Assembly (NCBI RefSeq): GCF_025465275.1 | Contig: NZ_JAODNK010000114.1 | Coordinates: 1 to 63,831 of the forward strand | DNA length: 63,831 nucleotides | Origin: Nocardia sp. | GTDB lineage: Bacteria > Actinomycetota > Actinomycetes > Mycobacteriales > Mycobacteriaceae | Reading direction: 5' to 3' | Shown: one piece after another, positions 8,165 to 16,730 of the stretch | Layout of the letters: each line of letters opens with the position of its first letter | Position numbering within the stretch: the stretch's first letter is position 1 | The notes under the pieces: model-generated | The model's input: only the letters and a program-made list of their open reading frames with translations | Databases searched by the model: none | What the model was told of the DNA's origin: nothing | Position numbers and translations under genes: made by a program

Positions 8165-9744
8165 CGGGCCGCCTTGGAAGAACGGAAGTCGTCTCGCATG
8201 TCGCGTTTGAGCGCCTTGCCCGTCACCCCGAGGTAGCCGCCCGACGACTGCACCATCAGTTTGTCGACGGTCGGCATCCCGGCATCCCGAAGAACGACGT
8301 TGACTCGGCTTCGTAGGACTTCCGAGTCGACGCCGTCGTGACGGACGTCGACCGTGAGGATGATCTCTCCCCGTGTTGTCCCGCGGCCGTCCGTGGCCTG
8401 GTCGTAAGTGGAGACGAGCGAACAATCGAAGATTTCGTCGATCTCGGCCATCACCAGTTCTTCGGCAAGCGCGCTGTAGGTCTCACCGTCGGAGTACACG
8501 ATCTTGTCTGTCGTACGGTCGACGTGATAGCACAGGCCCCGGTCGTCCTGGAACGCGAGATCACCGGTCAACCAATATCCCGATAAGCGGTTCTTCTCGC
8601 TGCGCGAGGTGTCGTTCCAATATCCGGCGGTCATCGTCGGTGATTTCAGAGCGAGACGGCCGACCGTAAGTGGCGGTGCTGGTTTGTCATTGTCGCCCAA
8701 TACACGGACGTCCACCCACTCGAAGGGCTTTCCGATGCAGCGCCCGTACCGATCAGTCCCGGGGGCATGGACGTTTCGGAACATCGCGAACCCGAATTCG
8801 GAGGAACCAAAGTTGTCGATGAACAGCGAACCCGAGGCAGTCATACCGTCGCGACCGGTATAGGTGCCGTGGCGGATCAACTCTCGAATGTGTGTCTCGT
8901 GGTTGGCGTCGCCTGTGCTCATCCAACGTGCGACCGAGGATAGGTCGTAGCGGTCTAGATCCAGTCTGCACAGGTCGACGAACGCCCGAGGGAACGCCGC
9001 GACCAGAGCGGGACGGAACTCGGCGATGCCAGCTGCCAGAGTTCGCGGCGTGCGGTCGGTGACGAGCCTGATGGTGGCACCGCGGACGACCGCCGACATC
9101 ACCACCGAGATCGCTGAACCGTGGCTTTGCGGCAAGGCAGACAAAATCCGCTTCCCCAGCTCAGCGGTTCGTTGCCGATACACGCCGTAGTAGAAGCCGC
9201 CGTGGTTGAACTGAACCGCCTTCGGCACGCCGGTCGTGCCCGAAGTGTGTGCGATCAAGACCGGGTCGTTCAGGGCGTGTTCGTAGGGGGTGAAGTCGTC
9301 ACCGGCTCCGTCGTATGGCTCGCTGAGATGTTTGACGGCGCCGACGCTGTCCACATCGTGGTCCACGTCGGTGACGAAGTGTGTAACTCCGACTTTCTCG
9401 AATATCTTCGTCGCGACGGCCGGATCGAGATAACTGTTGATGAAGACCGGGATCGCCCCCAGCTTCGTCAAGGCCGCGAAATTCACCAGATATCGTGCGC
9501 CCTCGCTGACGAAGATGCCTACCGGGTCCTTGGCTCGGACACCTGCGCGATGGAATCCCGCCGCGATACCGGTGGCCAGAGTGTCGAGTTCGGGCAGCGT
9601 GAATCGATGGTACTCACGTCCGTCCGGTCCGTGATAGCCGTGGTCGAGCTCGATGCGGCAGGTCGCGGAAATCTGAGGATGAGTGGCAGCCACGGCCAGT
9701 AGATTGCCGGCGCCGACGCGGTCCGGCGCGAAGAAGTCAGACAT
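8161..9744 (-). CDS. AMP-dependent synthetase, candidate diazotase (CreM-like) or acyl-CoA ligase
   Basis: This is a 527-residue ANL-superfamily adenylating enzyme. It has the P-loop-like A3 motif (AHTSGTTGVPKAV), the YWLTGD hinge region and a C-terminal lysine context (GVTGKALKRDM). In the cremeomycin and avenalumate clusters, enzymes of this superfamily use ATP and nitrite to diazotise aryl amines and occur with creE and creD. Here it sits in one operon with both and directly upstream of anthranilate synthase. Motifs alone cannot separate a diazotase from an ordinary acyl-CoA ligase, so the diazotase role is inference from context. Confidence 0.65.
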   Translation of the reverse strand: MSDFFAPDRVGAGNLLAVAATHPQISATCRIELDHGYHGPDGREYHRFTLPELDTLATGIAAGFHRAGVRAKDPVGIFVSEGARYLVNFAALTKLGAIPVFINSYLDPAVATKIFEKVGVTHFVTDVDHDVDSVGAVKHLSEPYDGAGDDFTPYEHALNDPVLIAHTSGTTGVPKAVQFNHGGFYYGVYRQRTAELGKRILSALPQSHGSAISVVMSAVVRGATIRLVTDRTPRTLAAGIAEFRPALVAAFPRAFVDLCRLDLDRYDLSSVARWMSTGDANHETHIRELIRHGTYTGRDGMTASGSLFIDNFGSSEFGFAMFRNVHAPGTDRYGRCIGKPFEWVDVRVLGDNDKPAPPLTVGRLALKSPTMTAGYWNDTSRSEKNRLSGYWLTGDLAFQDDRGLCYHVDRTTDKIVYSDGETYSALAEELVMAEIDEIFDCSLVSTYDQATDGRGTTRGEIILTVDVRHDGVDSEVLRSRVNVVLRDAGMPTVDKLMVQSSGGYLGVTGKALKRDMRDDFRSSKAAR

Positions 9745-9749
9745 GGTTC

Positions 9750-10265
9750 TTAAGCCTCGTGATCGAGAGATGTAATGGTTCCGAAGGTCTTTGGGACAGC
9801 TGTGACGCCGCGTGAGCGGTCAGCGGTGGGGTCGAACCGGCGCATCGCTGCTCGGATGTCAGCGGGGATGGCGATCGATCCTGGCGTGTCAAGCGAGATG
9901 CACACGAGTACAACGCAGATGCTCAGTCGCTCCGAGCGACGGTCTGGCCCGGTTATCCTGAAATGCAACCGAAAAGACGATCGCCCGATGTCCTCCAAGC
10001 ACAGTTCAAAGTGAATCGCGTCACCGAATCGGCTGGCCGCCGTGAAATTGCACTCCAGCCGCACCGCCGGTATTCCGATGCGCCGCACCATGAATAGCGC
10101 CGGGTAGTCCACATCTAATCCGATGGTGAACCACTCCTGCAGCACTTCATTCATCAGTACCAGATAGTTCGGATAGAAAACTATTCCCGCGGGGTCGCAG
10201 TGATGGAATTGGATGTCCTTCGACCGGCGGAACACTCCCTCAGGTCTAGCATCGGCCTCGGTCAC
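9750..10265 (-). CDS. Hotdog-fold acyl-CoA thioesterase (4-hydroxybenzoyl-CoA type)
   Basis: This 171-residue single hotdog domain carries the 4HBT signature HHCDPAGIVFYPNY near residues 20-34. The aspartate there is the catalytic residue in the Pseudomonas-type enzyme. It overlaps the stop of the 2-aminobenzoate-CoA ligase as GTGA and lies 5 nt from the next gene, so all three are co-translated. It would hydrolyse an aryl-CoA, perhaps a modified anthraniloyl-CoA, to release the free acid. The substrate is inferred from the neighbour. Confidence 0.75.
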   Translation of the reverse strand: MTEADARPEGVFRRSKDIQFHHCDPAGIVFYPNYLVLMNEVLQEWFTIGLDVDYPALFMVRRIGIPAVRLECNFTAASRFGDAIHFELCLEDIGRSSFRLHFRITGPDRRSERLSICVVLVCISLDTPGSIAIPADIRAAMRRFDPTADRSRGVTAVPKTFGTITSLDHEA

Positions 10266-11914
10266 CGGGTGTTCTCCGCATCAACAGAAAGCTTGGATCG
10301 CTGGAGTTTCCCGGAATCCGTGCGCGGCAACGATCTTCGGAAGCTGACATGGCGTGGATACTTGTATGGTGCCAGCCCAGCCTTAGCGAAGTGCTGGAGA
10401 TCCTCGGCTAGGACCACGTCCGCTGTCCACCCCGCCGCCGGCACCACATACGCGGCGACGATCTGCCCGCGGACCGGATCCGGCAAGGCAGCGACACCAC
10501 ATTCGTAGACGCCGGGGTGTGTAAGCAGCAACTCCTCGATCTCAACCGGGGAGATGTTGTAGCCGGCCGACACGATCATGTCGTCGTATCGTCCGACATG
10601 GTGGTACGAGCCGGATTCGTCGATCCAGCCGGTATCGCCGGTCACGTTCCATCCGTCGACCACGTACGCACGCTGCCGGGCCTCGTCTGCCAGGTACCGG
10701 CACCCTGTCGGGCCTTTGACCGCCAGTCGTCCGACCGTGCCGGTCGAGACAGGCGATCCTTTGTCGTCCAGAACAGTGATGCGATATCCAGGCACGGCGC
10801 CACCGATTGCTCCGGGCGATGAGACGGTCGTGCCAGGGGGATTCGCGACGAAGATATGCAGGAGCTCAGTGGACCCGAGCCCATCGAGGAGTTCGAGTCC
10901 CGTCCGCTCGCGCCATCGCTGTCGTGTCGCGTCCGGCAGTGGTTCGCCCGCCGAAACGCAGATGCGTAGTGCAGGAAACGATTCCGAGGTTTCCGTAGCG
11001 ATCTTGCGGTAGGCGGTCGGAGCAGTGAAGCAGATCGTCGCGCCATACTCCTCGATGCCGCGAGACAGGGCCTCCGGCGACGCCCGATCCAACAAGACTG
11101 TCGAAGCGCCTGCGGTCAGGGGAAACAGCAACAGGCCGCCGAGCCCGAAGGTGAATGCGAGCGGCGGCGATCCGATGAAGCGGTCCGTATCGTTCGCTCG
11201 CAGAATCGAACTCGGGAAGGTATTGCAGATCGCCAGGATGTCACGGTGGGTGTGCACCGTGGCTTTGGCTGGACCGGTCGTACCGGAGGTGAAGGCGATC
11301 AGGCACGGATCACCGGACCATGTGTCGACCGCCTCGAAGGTCGACCGCTTCATCGAGGCAGCCCGGGCCAGTTCCCCGCCCCAGGGTGCGTCATAGGACA
11401 TCACTGTGATCGCGGGTCCGCTGGTCGGCAATGCGGTCACCAGGTCGGCCTCGAGCCCCTGTTCATAGAGCACATGGGTGATCTGGGCCTTGTCGATGAT
11501 GTGCCGTAGTTCCTTAGCTCGCAGCAGCGGCATCGTGGGAACGACCACACCACCGGCCTTCACAACGGCAAGCCAGATCGCGGCGAAAGCCGGTGTGTTC
11601 CAACCTCGGACGAGCACCCGGTTGCCGGACGTCATCCCTAGGTCTTCGGCGAGCACCTGCGCCACTTGGTTGATAACGATGTCCAAATCGTGGTAACTCC
11701 ACTGGAAGCTACCCGGCGCAAGGATCGCGAGCCCCTCCGCGCGGTCGGAGGATGCGCCGCCGAGTACGTCGGACACGCAGTTCAACCTGGGCGGGACGGC
11801 GAATTCTGCTTGATTGAGCAGTAGTTCGGGCCACGCGTCTGGTGGCGGTAGGTTGTCGAGCACGAAGCGGTCGAGGTGCGCGGATTCCGAGTATGCCGAA
11901 GCGATGCTTGTCAT
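10262..11914 (-). CDS. 2-aminobenzoate-CoA ligase-like AMP-forming enzyme
   Basis: The 550-residue enzyme begins with the DNLPPPDAWPELL segment typical of benzoate and 2-aminobenzoate CoA ligases. It carries AFTSGTTGPAKATVHTH (A3), GWNVTGDTG (A7), YDDMIVSAGYNISPVEIE (A8) and a C-terminal DSGKLQR lysine. It should adenylate and thioesterify anthranilate or a close benzoate in the cytoplasm. AGGTGATG precedes the ATG at 11914. The thioesterase directly downstream suggests CoA is used as a temporary handle during ring modification, as in other aryl-CoA pathways. Confidence 0.8.
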   Translation of the reverse strand: MTSIASAYSESAHLDRFVLDNLPPPDAWPELLLNQAEFAVPPRLNCVSDVLGGASSDRAEGLAILAPGSFQWSYHDLDIVINQVAQVLAEDLGMTSGNRVLVRGWNTPAFAAIWLAVVKAGGVVVPTMPLLRAKELRHIIDKAQITHVLYEQGLEADLVTALPTSGPAITVMSYDAPWGGELARAASMKRSTFEAVDTWSGDPCLIAFTSGTTGPAKATVHTHRDILAICNTFPSSILRANDTDRFIGSPPLAFTFGLGGLLLFPLTAGASTVLLDRASPEALSRGIEEYGATICFTAPTAYRKIATETSESFPALRICVSAGEPLPDATRQRWRERTGLELLDGLGSTELLHIFVANPPGTTVSSPGAIGGAVPGYRITVLDDKGSPVSTGTVGRLAVKGPTGCRYLADEARQRAYVVDGWNVTGDTGWIDESGSYHHVGRYDDMIVSAGYNISPVEIEELLLTHPGVYECGVAALPDPVRGQIVAAYVVPAAGWTADVVLAEDLQHFAKAGLAPYKYPRHVSFRRSLPRTDSGKLQRSKLSVDAENTR

Positions 11915-11921
11915 AGAGCCA

Positions 11922-12998
11922 TCACCTCGGGATCGGCTGTTCGTCCAGGCCGTGGGCAGCGACGATCGGCTCTCCCACGGAGAAGGACCGGCCGACCCCG
12001 CTGACCACCCCGCCTAGAGCTTTCATCAGTTCGTCGAACTCGCCGGCAAGTAGTGCCTGCTCCGCGTCACATTGCGCACTGGTGGGGTCGGTATGCACGT
12101 CCACGATCAATCCGTCGGCACCGACGGCGGCGGCAGCCAGAGCCATCGGCAGGACGAGTTCTCGTCTGCCGACACTGTGACTCGGATCGACGATCACGGG
12201 GAGGTGCGTCCGCCGCTTCAGGACGGCGACTGCAGCCAGATCGAGCGTGAACCGGGTGGCATGCTCAAAGGAGCGGATGCCGCGCTCGCAGAGCACGACG
12301 TCCGGATTTCCTTCTTGGAGAACATATTCTGCGGCACCGAGCCATTCGTCGATGGTGCAGCCAAAGCCACGCTTCAGCAGGACGGGCACTTCAGCCCGGC
12401 CCAGCTCTGCGAGCAAGGTGTAGTTCTGCGCGTTCCTCGCCCCCACCTGGAACATATCGACCTTGTCGATCATCTCGTCGAGATCCCGCACATCTACGAT
12501 CTCCGAAACTACGGGCAGCCCGAATTCCCGGCCGACCTGGGCCAGCAGCTCGACGCCGGGGCGATGCAAACCCTGGAACGAGTACGGTGACGTACGCGGC
12601 TTGTAGGCGCCTCCGCGCAGTATCGTCCCACCTGACTCCTTCACCGCGGCCGCCGATGCCTTCAACTGTGCCAGCGACTCCACGGCGCACGGGCCGGCCG
12701 CCACCACGAACTCCGGTCCGCCAAGCGAGACCGTCCCGGCGATCGTCACGATGGAGCCGGTTCCGGCCACGGACATCTCGGCGAGTGGGCTACCTCCGAC
12801 AGGAACGAGTACCCGCGCGGATCGTGACACCGCTTCGACTCTGTCGGCAATCGATCGATCCGTATGGGGAACAATCAACACTTCCGCGGAACCGATCCAT
12901 AGAGCACGGATATCAGAGATGCCCTCTGCCTCCAATTCAGCGCGAATTAGCACACTATCCTTTTGTGCTCGCACGCCATCCAGGACAATGAGTATCAT
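11922..12998 (-). CDS. DAHP synthase (3-deoxy-7-phosphoheptulonate synthase, type I-beta)
   Basis: The 358-residue protein has an N-terminal ferredoxin-like regulatory segment followed by the KDPG-aldolase-like barrel. Visible motifs are AAGPCAVES, LRGGAYKPRTSPYSFQG, GARNAQNY, LLKRGFGCTIDEW, LCERGIR and DPSHSVGRRE. It condenses PEP with erythrose 4-phosphate, the first shikimate-pathway step. A copy inside a natural-product operon usually raises chorismate supply, here for the anthranilate synthase. The ATG at 12998 follows AAGGGGGAAAGAG; the longer upstream frame overlaps transporter sequence and was rejected. Confidence 0.92.
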   Translation of the reverse strand: MILIVLDGVRAQKDSVLIRAELEAEGISDIRALWIGSAEVLIVPHTDRSIADRVEAVSRSARVLVPVGGSPLAEMSVAGTGSIVTIAGTVSLGGPEFVVAAGPCAVESLAQLKASAAAVKESGGTILRGGAYKPRTSPYSFQGLHRPGVELLAQVGREFGLPVVSEIVDVRDLDEMIDKVDMFQVGARNAQNYTLLAELGRAEVPVLLKRGFGCTIDEWLGAAEYVLQEGNPDVVLCERGIRSFEHATRFTLDLAAVAVLKRRTHLPVIVDPSHSVGRRELVLPMALAAAAVGADGLIVDVHTDPTSAQCDAEQALLAGEFDELMKALGGVVSGVGRSFSVGEPIVAAHGLDEQPIPR

Positions 12999-13012
12999 TG
13001 CTCTTTCCCCCT

Positions 13013-13620
13013 TCAAAGGATTTTGGATCCCGCGATGCTTCCAATCGCGCAGACCCCGATCATCGCCGAAAATACGGCAGCCACGGCCGCGGCCGACCAG
13101 TACAGAGACAGCACTCCAGTTCCGACAATCGGCGCCGCAAGGCCTGAGCAGGCCACCGCGAGATAGCTGGAACCGACCTGCCCAAGCCGATCGGCAGGAG
13201 ATTTCGAAACGACGATTGTCAGACGGGAACGGAATCCGAGTCCAGCTCCAGCCCCTCCGACAACTGCCGCCATGACAAACACCACCGTCGAGCTGAAGTG
13301 AAGCGCCCACACGAGAAATACGACGCCGATTGGCATGAATATTGCACCGAATATCAATCCAGTGCGGACCGATCGCATTCAAGCCGATACAACCTGCGAG
13401 GCCGCTGCAGTACCGAAGGCGGCGAATACAACCGCGCTAGTAAGCACACGATCATGAATATCCAATTCTCGTGTCATGAATTGCCCAGCCAAAGCGCCGA
13501 ACAGACCCAATGACGCAAACGCCGCAAGTGCCACGCTGATGAAACCTTGTCGCATGCCCGCGGGAACACCGAACCACTGCGGCCGCAAAACAGGCCGGGT
13601 CATGGCCGCCGTCTCCATCG
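13013..13620 (-). pseudogene. C-terminal half of an MFS transporter, interrupted by TGA
   Basis: The minus-strand frame encodes about six hydrophobic helices (for example FISVALAAFASLGLFGALAG, LIFGAIFMPIGVVFLVWALH, VVFVMAAVVGGAGAGLGF), as in the second half of a 12-TM permease. An in-frame TGA at 13379-13381 splits it, with an ATG immediately after, so two fragments could still be made. The N-terminal half is missing: the frame runs directly into DUF2332-like sequence upstream. Deletion and fusion have probably destroyed an export gene of the cluster. Confidence 0.65.
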
Positions 13621-13629
13621 TCTCGGGCC

Positions 13630-14415
13630 CACGCCACATTGACAAGGCGTCGGAGGCGGCCTCCACCACGCCGTTACGGCGCGCCCGGGCCATCTCGGTC
13701 GCGGCGGCGAATTGTCGCACCTGATCCGGCCGGTCCGGTGCAGACAGGCAAACCGCCATTGACGGTCACCGGCGTCTTCGAGGTCGGTGGGGTTCAGGTC
13801 GAAGCCGACACGTGCGGCGACCCTTGGTGCTGGTAGTCGGGGCAGTACTGTCTCGTCTTTCAACTCGCAATCGATCCGCACCGGCGAATAAGTGCTGCCC
13901 AGACTCGCAGCGAACCATTCCGAGGAGTAGTGCACGACATAGGAGTCGAAATGAGGGTTCAGTCCCGAATCAGCTCGGCTGTCCGGCACGCCGAGGGTCG
14001 AGCCGCCCGCAGCCTGTGCGACGCGCATGGCCGGCGCAAGTACTGAGCACCGGTCCAACTCGTTGGCCTGAAACCTCCTGGCACGGAGAATTTCGGTGAT
14101 CTGCGCGGCGTGCGTCTGCACGAATGATTCGAACGATGCTGCGAGGACTGTGCTGTCGGGATTCGTCTGGGAGGCTGAGCGAAAGCACGCCGCAAGCGGG
14201 TGTTGCACACCGGTGAGTGTTAGGTAGTGCACGGCGCTGAATAGCGCCGCCCGGGTAGCGCGGCTCCCGAAGACCGCGGGCCCGTCGAGTGCGTCCGCGT
14301 AGTCGCAGACCGCGTTCGCTAGCTGGGCATAGAATCGTGATTGCCTGGCGACTGCGGTGCCGTAGGCACGAAACACCGTGCGCGTCAAGGCTCTTCCATC
14401 AGATCGAGACGGCAT
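13630..14415 (-). pseudogene. DUF2332-family protein, frameshifted and truncated
   Basis: From the ATG at 14415 the protein reads as DUF2332, a family of unknown function. Typical segments are RQSRFYAQLANAVCDYADALDGP and, later, ARVGFDLNPTDLEDAGDRQW. Near 13740 the family sequence jumps to another frame (PDRPDQVRQFAAATEMAR), and after about 13640 it merges into transporter sequence. It is both frameshifted and cut short. It overlaps the upstream nitroreductase stop, so it once was part of the operon. Its role in the pathway is unknown. Confidence 0.6.
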
Positions 14416-14947
14416 CTTTGAAGTAGACCTTTCCCGAGAGATCCGGATCGACGCGACGGGCTGGTGGCGCAGCCTGCATCGGCATGCCGATGTACAACCA
14501 GCCCAGTAATTCCTCTGCCGACGCCAACTCGAGGAAGTCACGCACCCTGGGGTCGGACAATCGCGCGCCGGTCCGCCAGATGGATGCCCAGCCTTCCGAA
14601 TGCAGGGCCAAACTCACCCCATAGGACACACAGACCGTCGCAGCCAGCTGCTCCCAGCGAGGGATTTTGTGGTCGGGCTCCGGACTGAAAACAATGCCCA
14701 GCAACAACGGCGCACGCTGGACCTTCTGACGTTCTTTGTCGGGCTCAGCACTGCCTTCTGCCAGCATGTCACCCAGCCGCTCGCGAGCTGCGTCACGCAG
14801 GACCACGAATCGCCATGGCCGTAATCGACCATGGTCGGGGCCGTGTGCAGCCGCGCGGATGAGCTCGAGCAGCGTTTCGTCGTCGGGTGCAGGGCTACAC
14901 AGGCGGGGTTGGCTTCTGCGGCTTTTCAGCGCTACGACGAGATTCAT
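14399..14947 (-). CDS. Nitroreductase-family flavoprotein
   Basis: This is a 182-residue FMN-dependent nitroreductase-fold protein of the small YdjA/RutE-like group, with the N-terminal SRRSQPRL and DHGRLRPWRFVVL motifs and the LLGWLYIGMP C-terminal helix. These enzymes reduce nitro, quinone or enone groups with NAD(P)H. It overlaps the ferredoxin stop by 4 nt. In a cluster predicted to handle nitrite, it could reduce an N-O group or act as a dehydrogenase on the scaffold; the sequence does not decide. Confidence 0.8.
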   Translation of the reverse strand: MNLVVALKSRRSQPRLCSPAPDDETLLELIRAAAHGPDHGRLRPWRFVVLRDAARERLGDMLAEGSAEPDKERQKVQRAPLLLGIVFSPEPDHKIPRWEQLAATVCVSYGVSLALHSEGWASIWRTGARLSDPRVRDFLELASAEELLGWLYIGMPMQAAPPARRVDPDLSGKVYFKDAVSI

Positions 14948-15144
14948 CGCTCGTCGTAGCCGATCGAAATCGCTTGGGTAGGACAGCCTTCAACCGCCCG
15001 CTCGATCTCGGAGATAAGTCCCCCGGGCACGTCCTCGGCCAAAAGCGCCAATGTGCCCCGATCGTCCAACTCGAACACAGTCGGCGCGAAGAATCCGCAG
15101 ATGCCGATTCCCTCGCACTTTGTTCTGTCGATTCGAATCCTCAT
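14944..15144 (-). CDS. [3Fe-4S] ferredoxin
   Basis: This 66-residue ferredoxin has cysteines at 10, 16 and 54 in the pattern Cx5C...CP. The CEGIGICGFFAPTVF segment is typical of actinobacterial ferredoxins that feed P450s. The fourth ligand position is not cysteine, hence a 3Fe-4S rather than a 4Fe-4S cluster. It is the obvious electron donor for the two P450s at the head of the operon, although it lies 15 kb downstream of them. The short start at 15144 is preferred over longer frames without family similarity. Confidence 0.88.
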   Translation of the reverse strand: MRIRIDRTKCEGIGICGFFAPTVFELDDRGTLALLAEDVPGGLISEIERAVEGCPTQAISIGYDER

Positions 15145-15190
15145 GATTCGTCCCATCCTTCGGAGGTGTCGTCGATCAAGTGCCGCACCT

Positions 15191-15910
15191 TCAACAGATG
15201 ACAAGCGGATGTTTGTCGTCGTCCCATATCTCCGAATCATCTTCCGCAGCAATGAAATACATGCCATATGCGATTCGCTCGGCGCTGCAGTCGAACAGGT
15301 TCGGGGCATGCCAGACTGCGCCATGGTGGGCGTGCATACCCCCGAAGGGCACCGTACGCGGCTGAGCCTGCACGCTATGAGCCCCGATCGCCGTTGGCAG
15401 GTCCACCCCCGATGACCGTTCGCCGAAGCCACGCAGCATCGCGTCTTGCCTGCCCCACCGGTGCGATCCGGGGACCACAAAAAGCAACGGCTCGTTGCCG
15501 CCGTCGTTGAGGTTCACCCATAGTGAGCAGATATGCCGGTCGAATTCGTACGGCGCGTAGGCACCGTCCTGGTGCCAGGAGGTTCGTCCGCCGGCGTGCT
15601 TGTCCTGCAGGATCATGCGGTCCTGCCACAATCGCCAGCGCGATTCTCCAGCCACCGCGTGCAAAGCTTGCCGAATCTGCTCCCCGGTCACGAACGATCT
15701 GAGATCGTCGTCGTCTCGAAACAGGTTCAGGCACTGGAACGTTTCGGTCGAGCTCAGTCGGAACGGGATCAGCGGCGAATCTGTGTCGAACCGATGCTCC
15801 AGCAGGTCGATCCCGAATCGCCGGAAGGCTTGTGCCCGAGCCTGTTCCAACCGCGGCGGGACCTCGGTCGCACCGTTGGCGGCATAGGCGCCGCGAATTT
15901 CCGATGACAT
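15191..15910 (-). CDS. Phytanoyl-CoA dioxygenase (PhyH)-like Fe(II)/2OG oxygenase
   Basis: A roughly 239-residue protein has the HxD iron motif (SWHQDGAY) and a distal histidine region (GGMHAHHGAVWHAPN), the features expected of the PhyH family of non-haem iron, 2-oxoglutarate-dependent oxygenases. Such enzymes hydroxylate, halogenate, desaturate or cyclise small molecules. The aspartate in HxD argues against halogenase activity. The ATG at 15910 is chosen because upstream residues look random. It follows the mycothiol-isomerase-fold gene by about 30 nt. Confidence 0.75.
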   Translation of the reverse strand: MSSEIRGAYAANGATEVPPRLEQARAQAFRRFGIDLLEHRFDTDSPLIPFRLSSTETFQCLNLFRDDDDLRSFVTGEQIRQALHAVAGESRWRLWQDRMILQDKHAGGRTSWHQDGAYAPYEFDRHICSLWVNLNDGGNEPLLFVVPGSHRWGRQDAMLRGFGERSSGVDLPTAIGAHSVQAQPRTVPFGGMHAHHGAVWHAPNLFDCSAERIAYGMYFIAAEDDSEIWDDDKHPLVIC

Positions 15911-15941
15911 TGCAGTCTCTTTCCTCACGGATGATCCCGGG

Positions 15942-16730
15942 CTATAGGTATGCGCGGGCGTGTTCGAGCAGCAGGCGGGCATTCGGGCCCTCGACGTCGA
16001 ACGATTTCTCGAGGTCGGGGTTTCGCCGCCCTACAGCGAGCAACGCCCAACTCTGAAGGCAGCCACGGATCTCCTCGTCGGCGGCGGTATCGCCGAAACT
16101 GCAGATATCCCCTGTCTCGTCGTCAACCAGCGTCAACCGGATTCGTGCATGGCTGTCGTATCCGACTCGCGCCTTGGCCATTGCGTAGCGCACCGATTGC
16201 AGTGACAGCTCCGTAACGCACGCGGCTCCCTCGGCCGAGTACCGAGCCTCACGGTCAAGAACGGCGCGAATGTCGCCGTGGTGGGCCCAGTACTCCATCG
16301 TCCGTCCCATGGCCAGGTGTTCGGCACTCATTCCGAATCCCCATCGCACACGCTCGCTGCCGACGCAGGCGGACAAGGCGGTCCAGCATCTGTCCGATGC
16401 CTCCTGCGACCAGCGGCGCAGCTGCAGCAAATGCAGGTCCGACGCGCGTTCACAGCCCGCCGCGGTGAACGCCTCGGCACTCGGGAAGGCCGGCACAACG
16501 CGCTCGAATGAGCGGTTGCCGCCGTGCACGGTATCGGCGGCGACCTCATCGGTGTCGGCGAGGTGTGCGATCTGGTCGCGAATCGTCCAGCCCGCACAAC
16601 GGGTTTCATGATCCAGCTCATCGACTGTCAGCTCGGCCAACGTACGACGGTAGAGGGACATCTCGTCCATCAGCACCCGAAGGCATCGCTGGTAGCCAGC
16701 CGGGTCACCTACCGAGTATGGCCCCACCAT
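15942..16730 (-). CDS. DinB/mycothiol-dependent maleylpyruvate isomerase-fold protein
   Basis: This 262-residue protein opens with the four-helix DinB-like MDMPI domain (LTVDELDHETRCAGWTIRD, IAHLADTDEVAAD) and carries the HLAMGRTMEYWAHHGDIR motif of the same family. A C-terminal domain resembling MDMPI_C follows. Members use mycothiol or bind a metal through conserved histidines. Here it might isomerise or conjugate a pathway intermediate, which fits an actinomycete host. The start at 16730 overlaps the end of the SDR gene by 26 nt. Confidence 0.75.
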   Translation of the reverse strand: MVGPYSVGDPAGYQRCLRVLMDEMSLYRRTLAELTVDELDHETRCAGWTIRDQIAHLADTDEVAADTVHGGNRSFERVVPAFPSAEAFTAAGCERASDLHLLQLRRWSQEASDRCWTALSACVGSERVRWGFGMSAEHLAMGRTMEYWAHHGDIRAVLDREARYSAEGAACVTELSLQSVRYAMAKARVGYDSHARIRLTLVDDETGDICSFGDTAADEEIRGCLQSWALLAVGRRNPDLEKSFDVEGPNARLLLEHARAYL

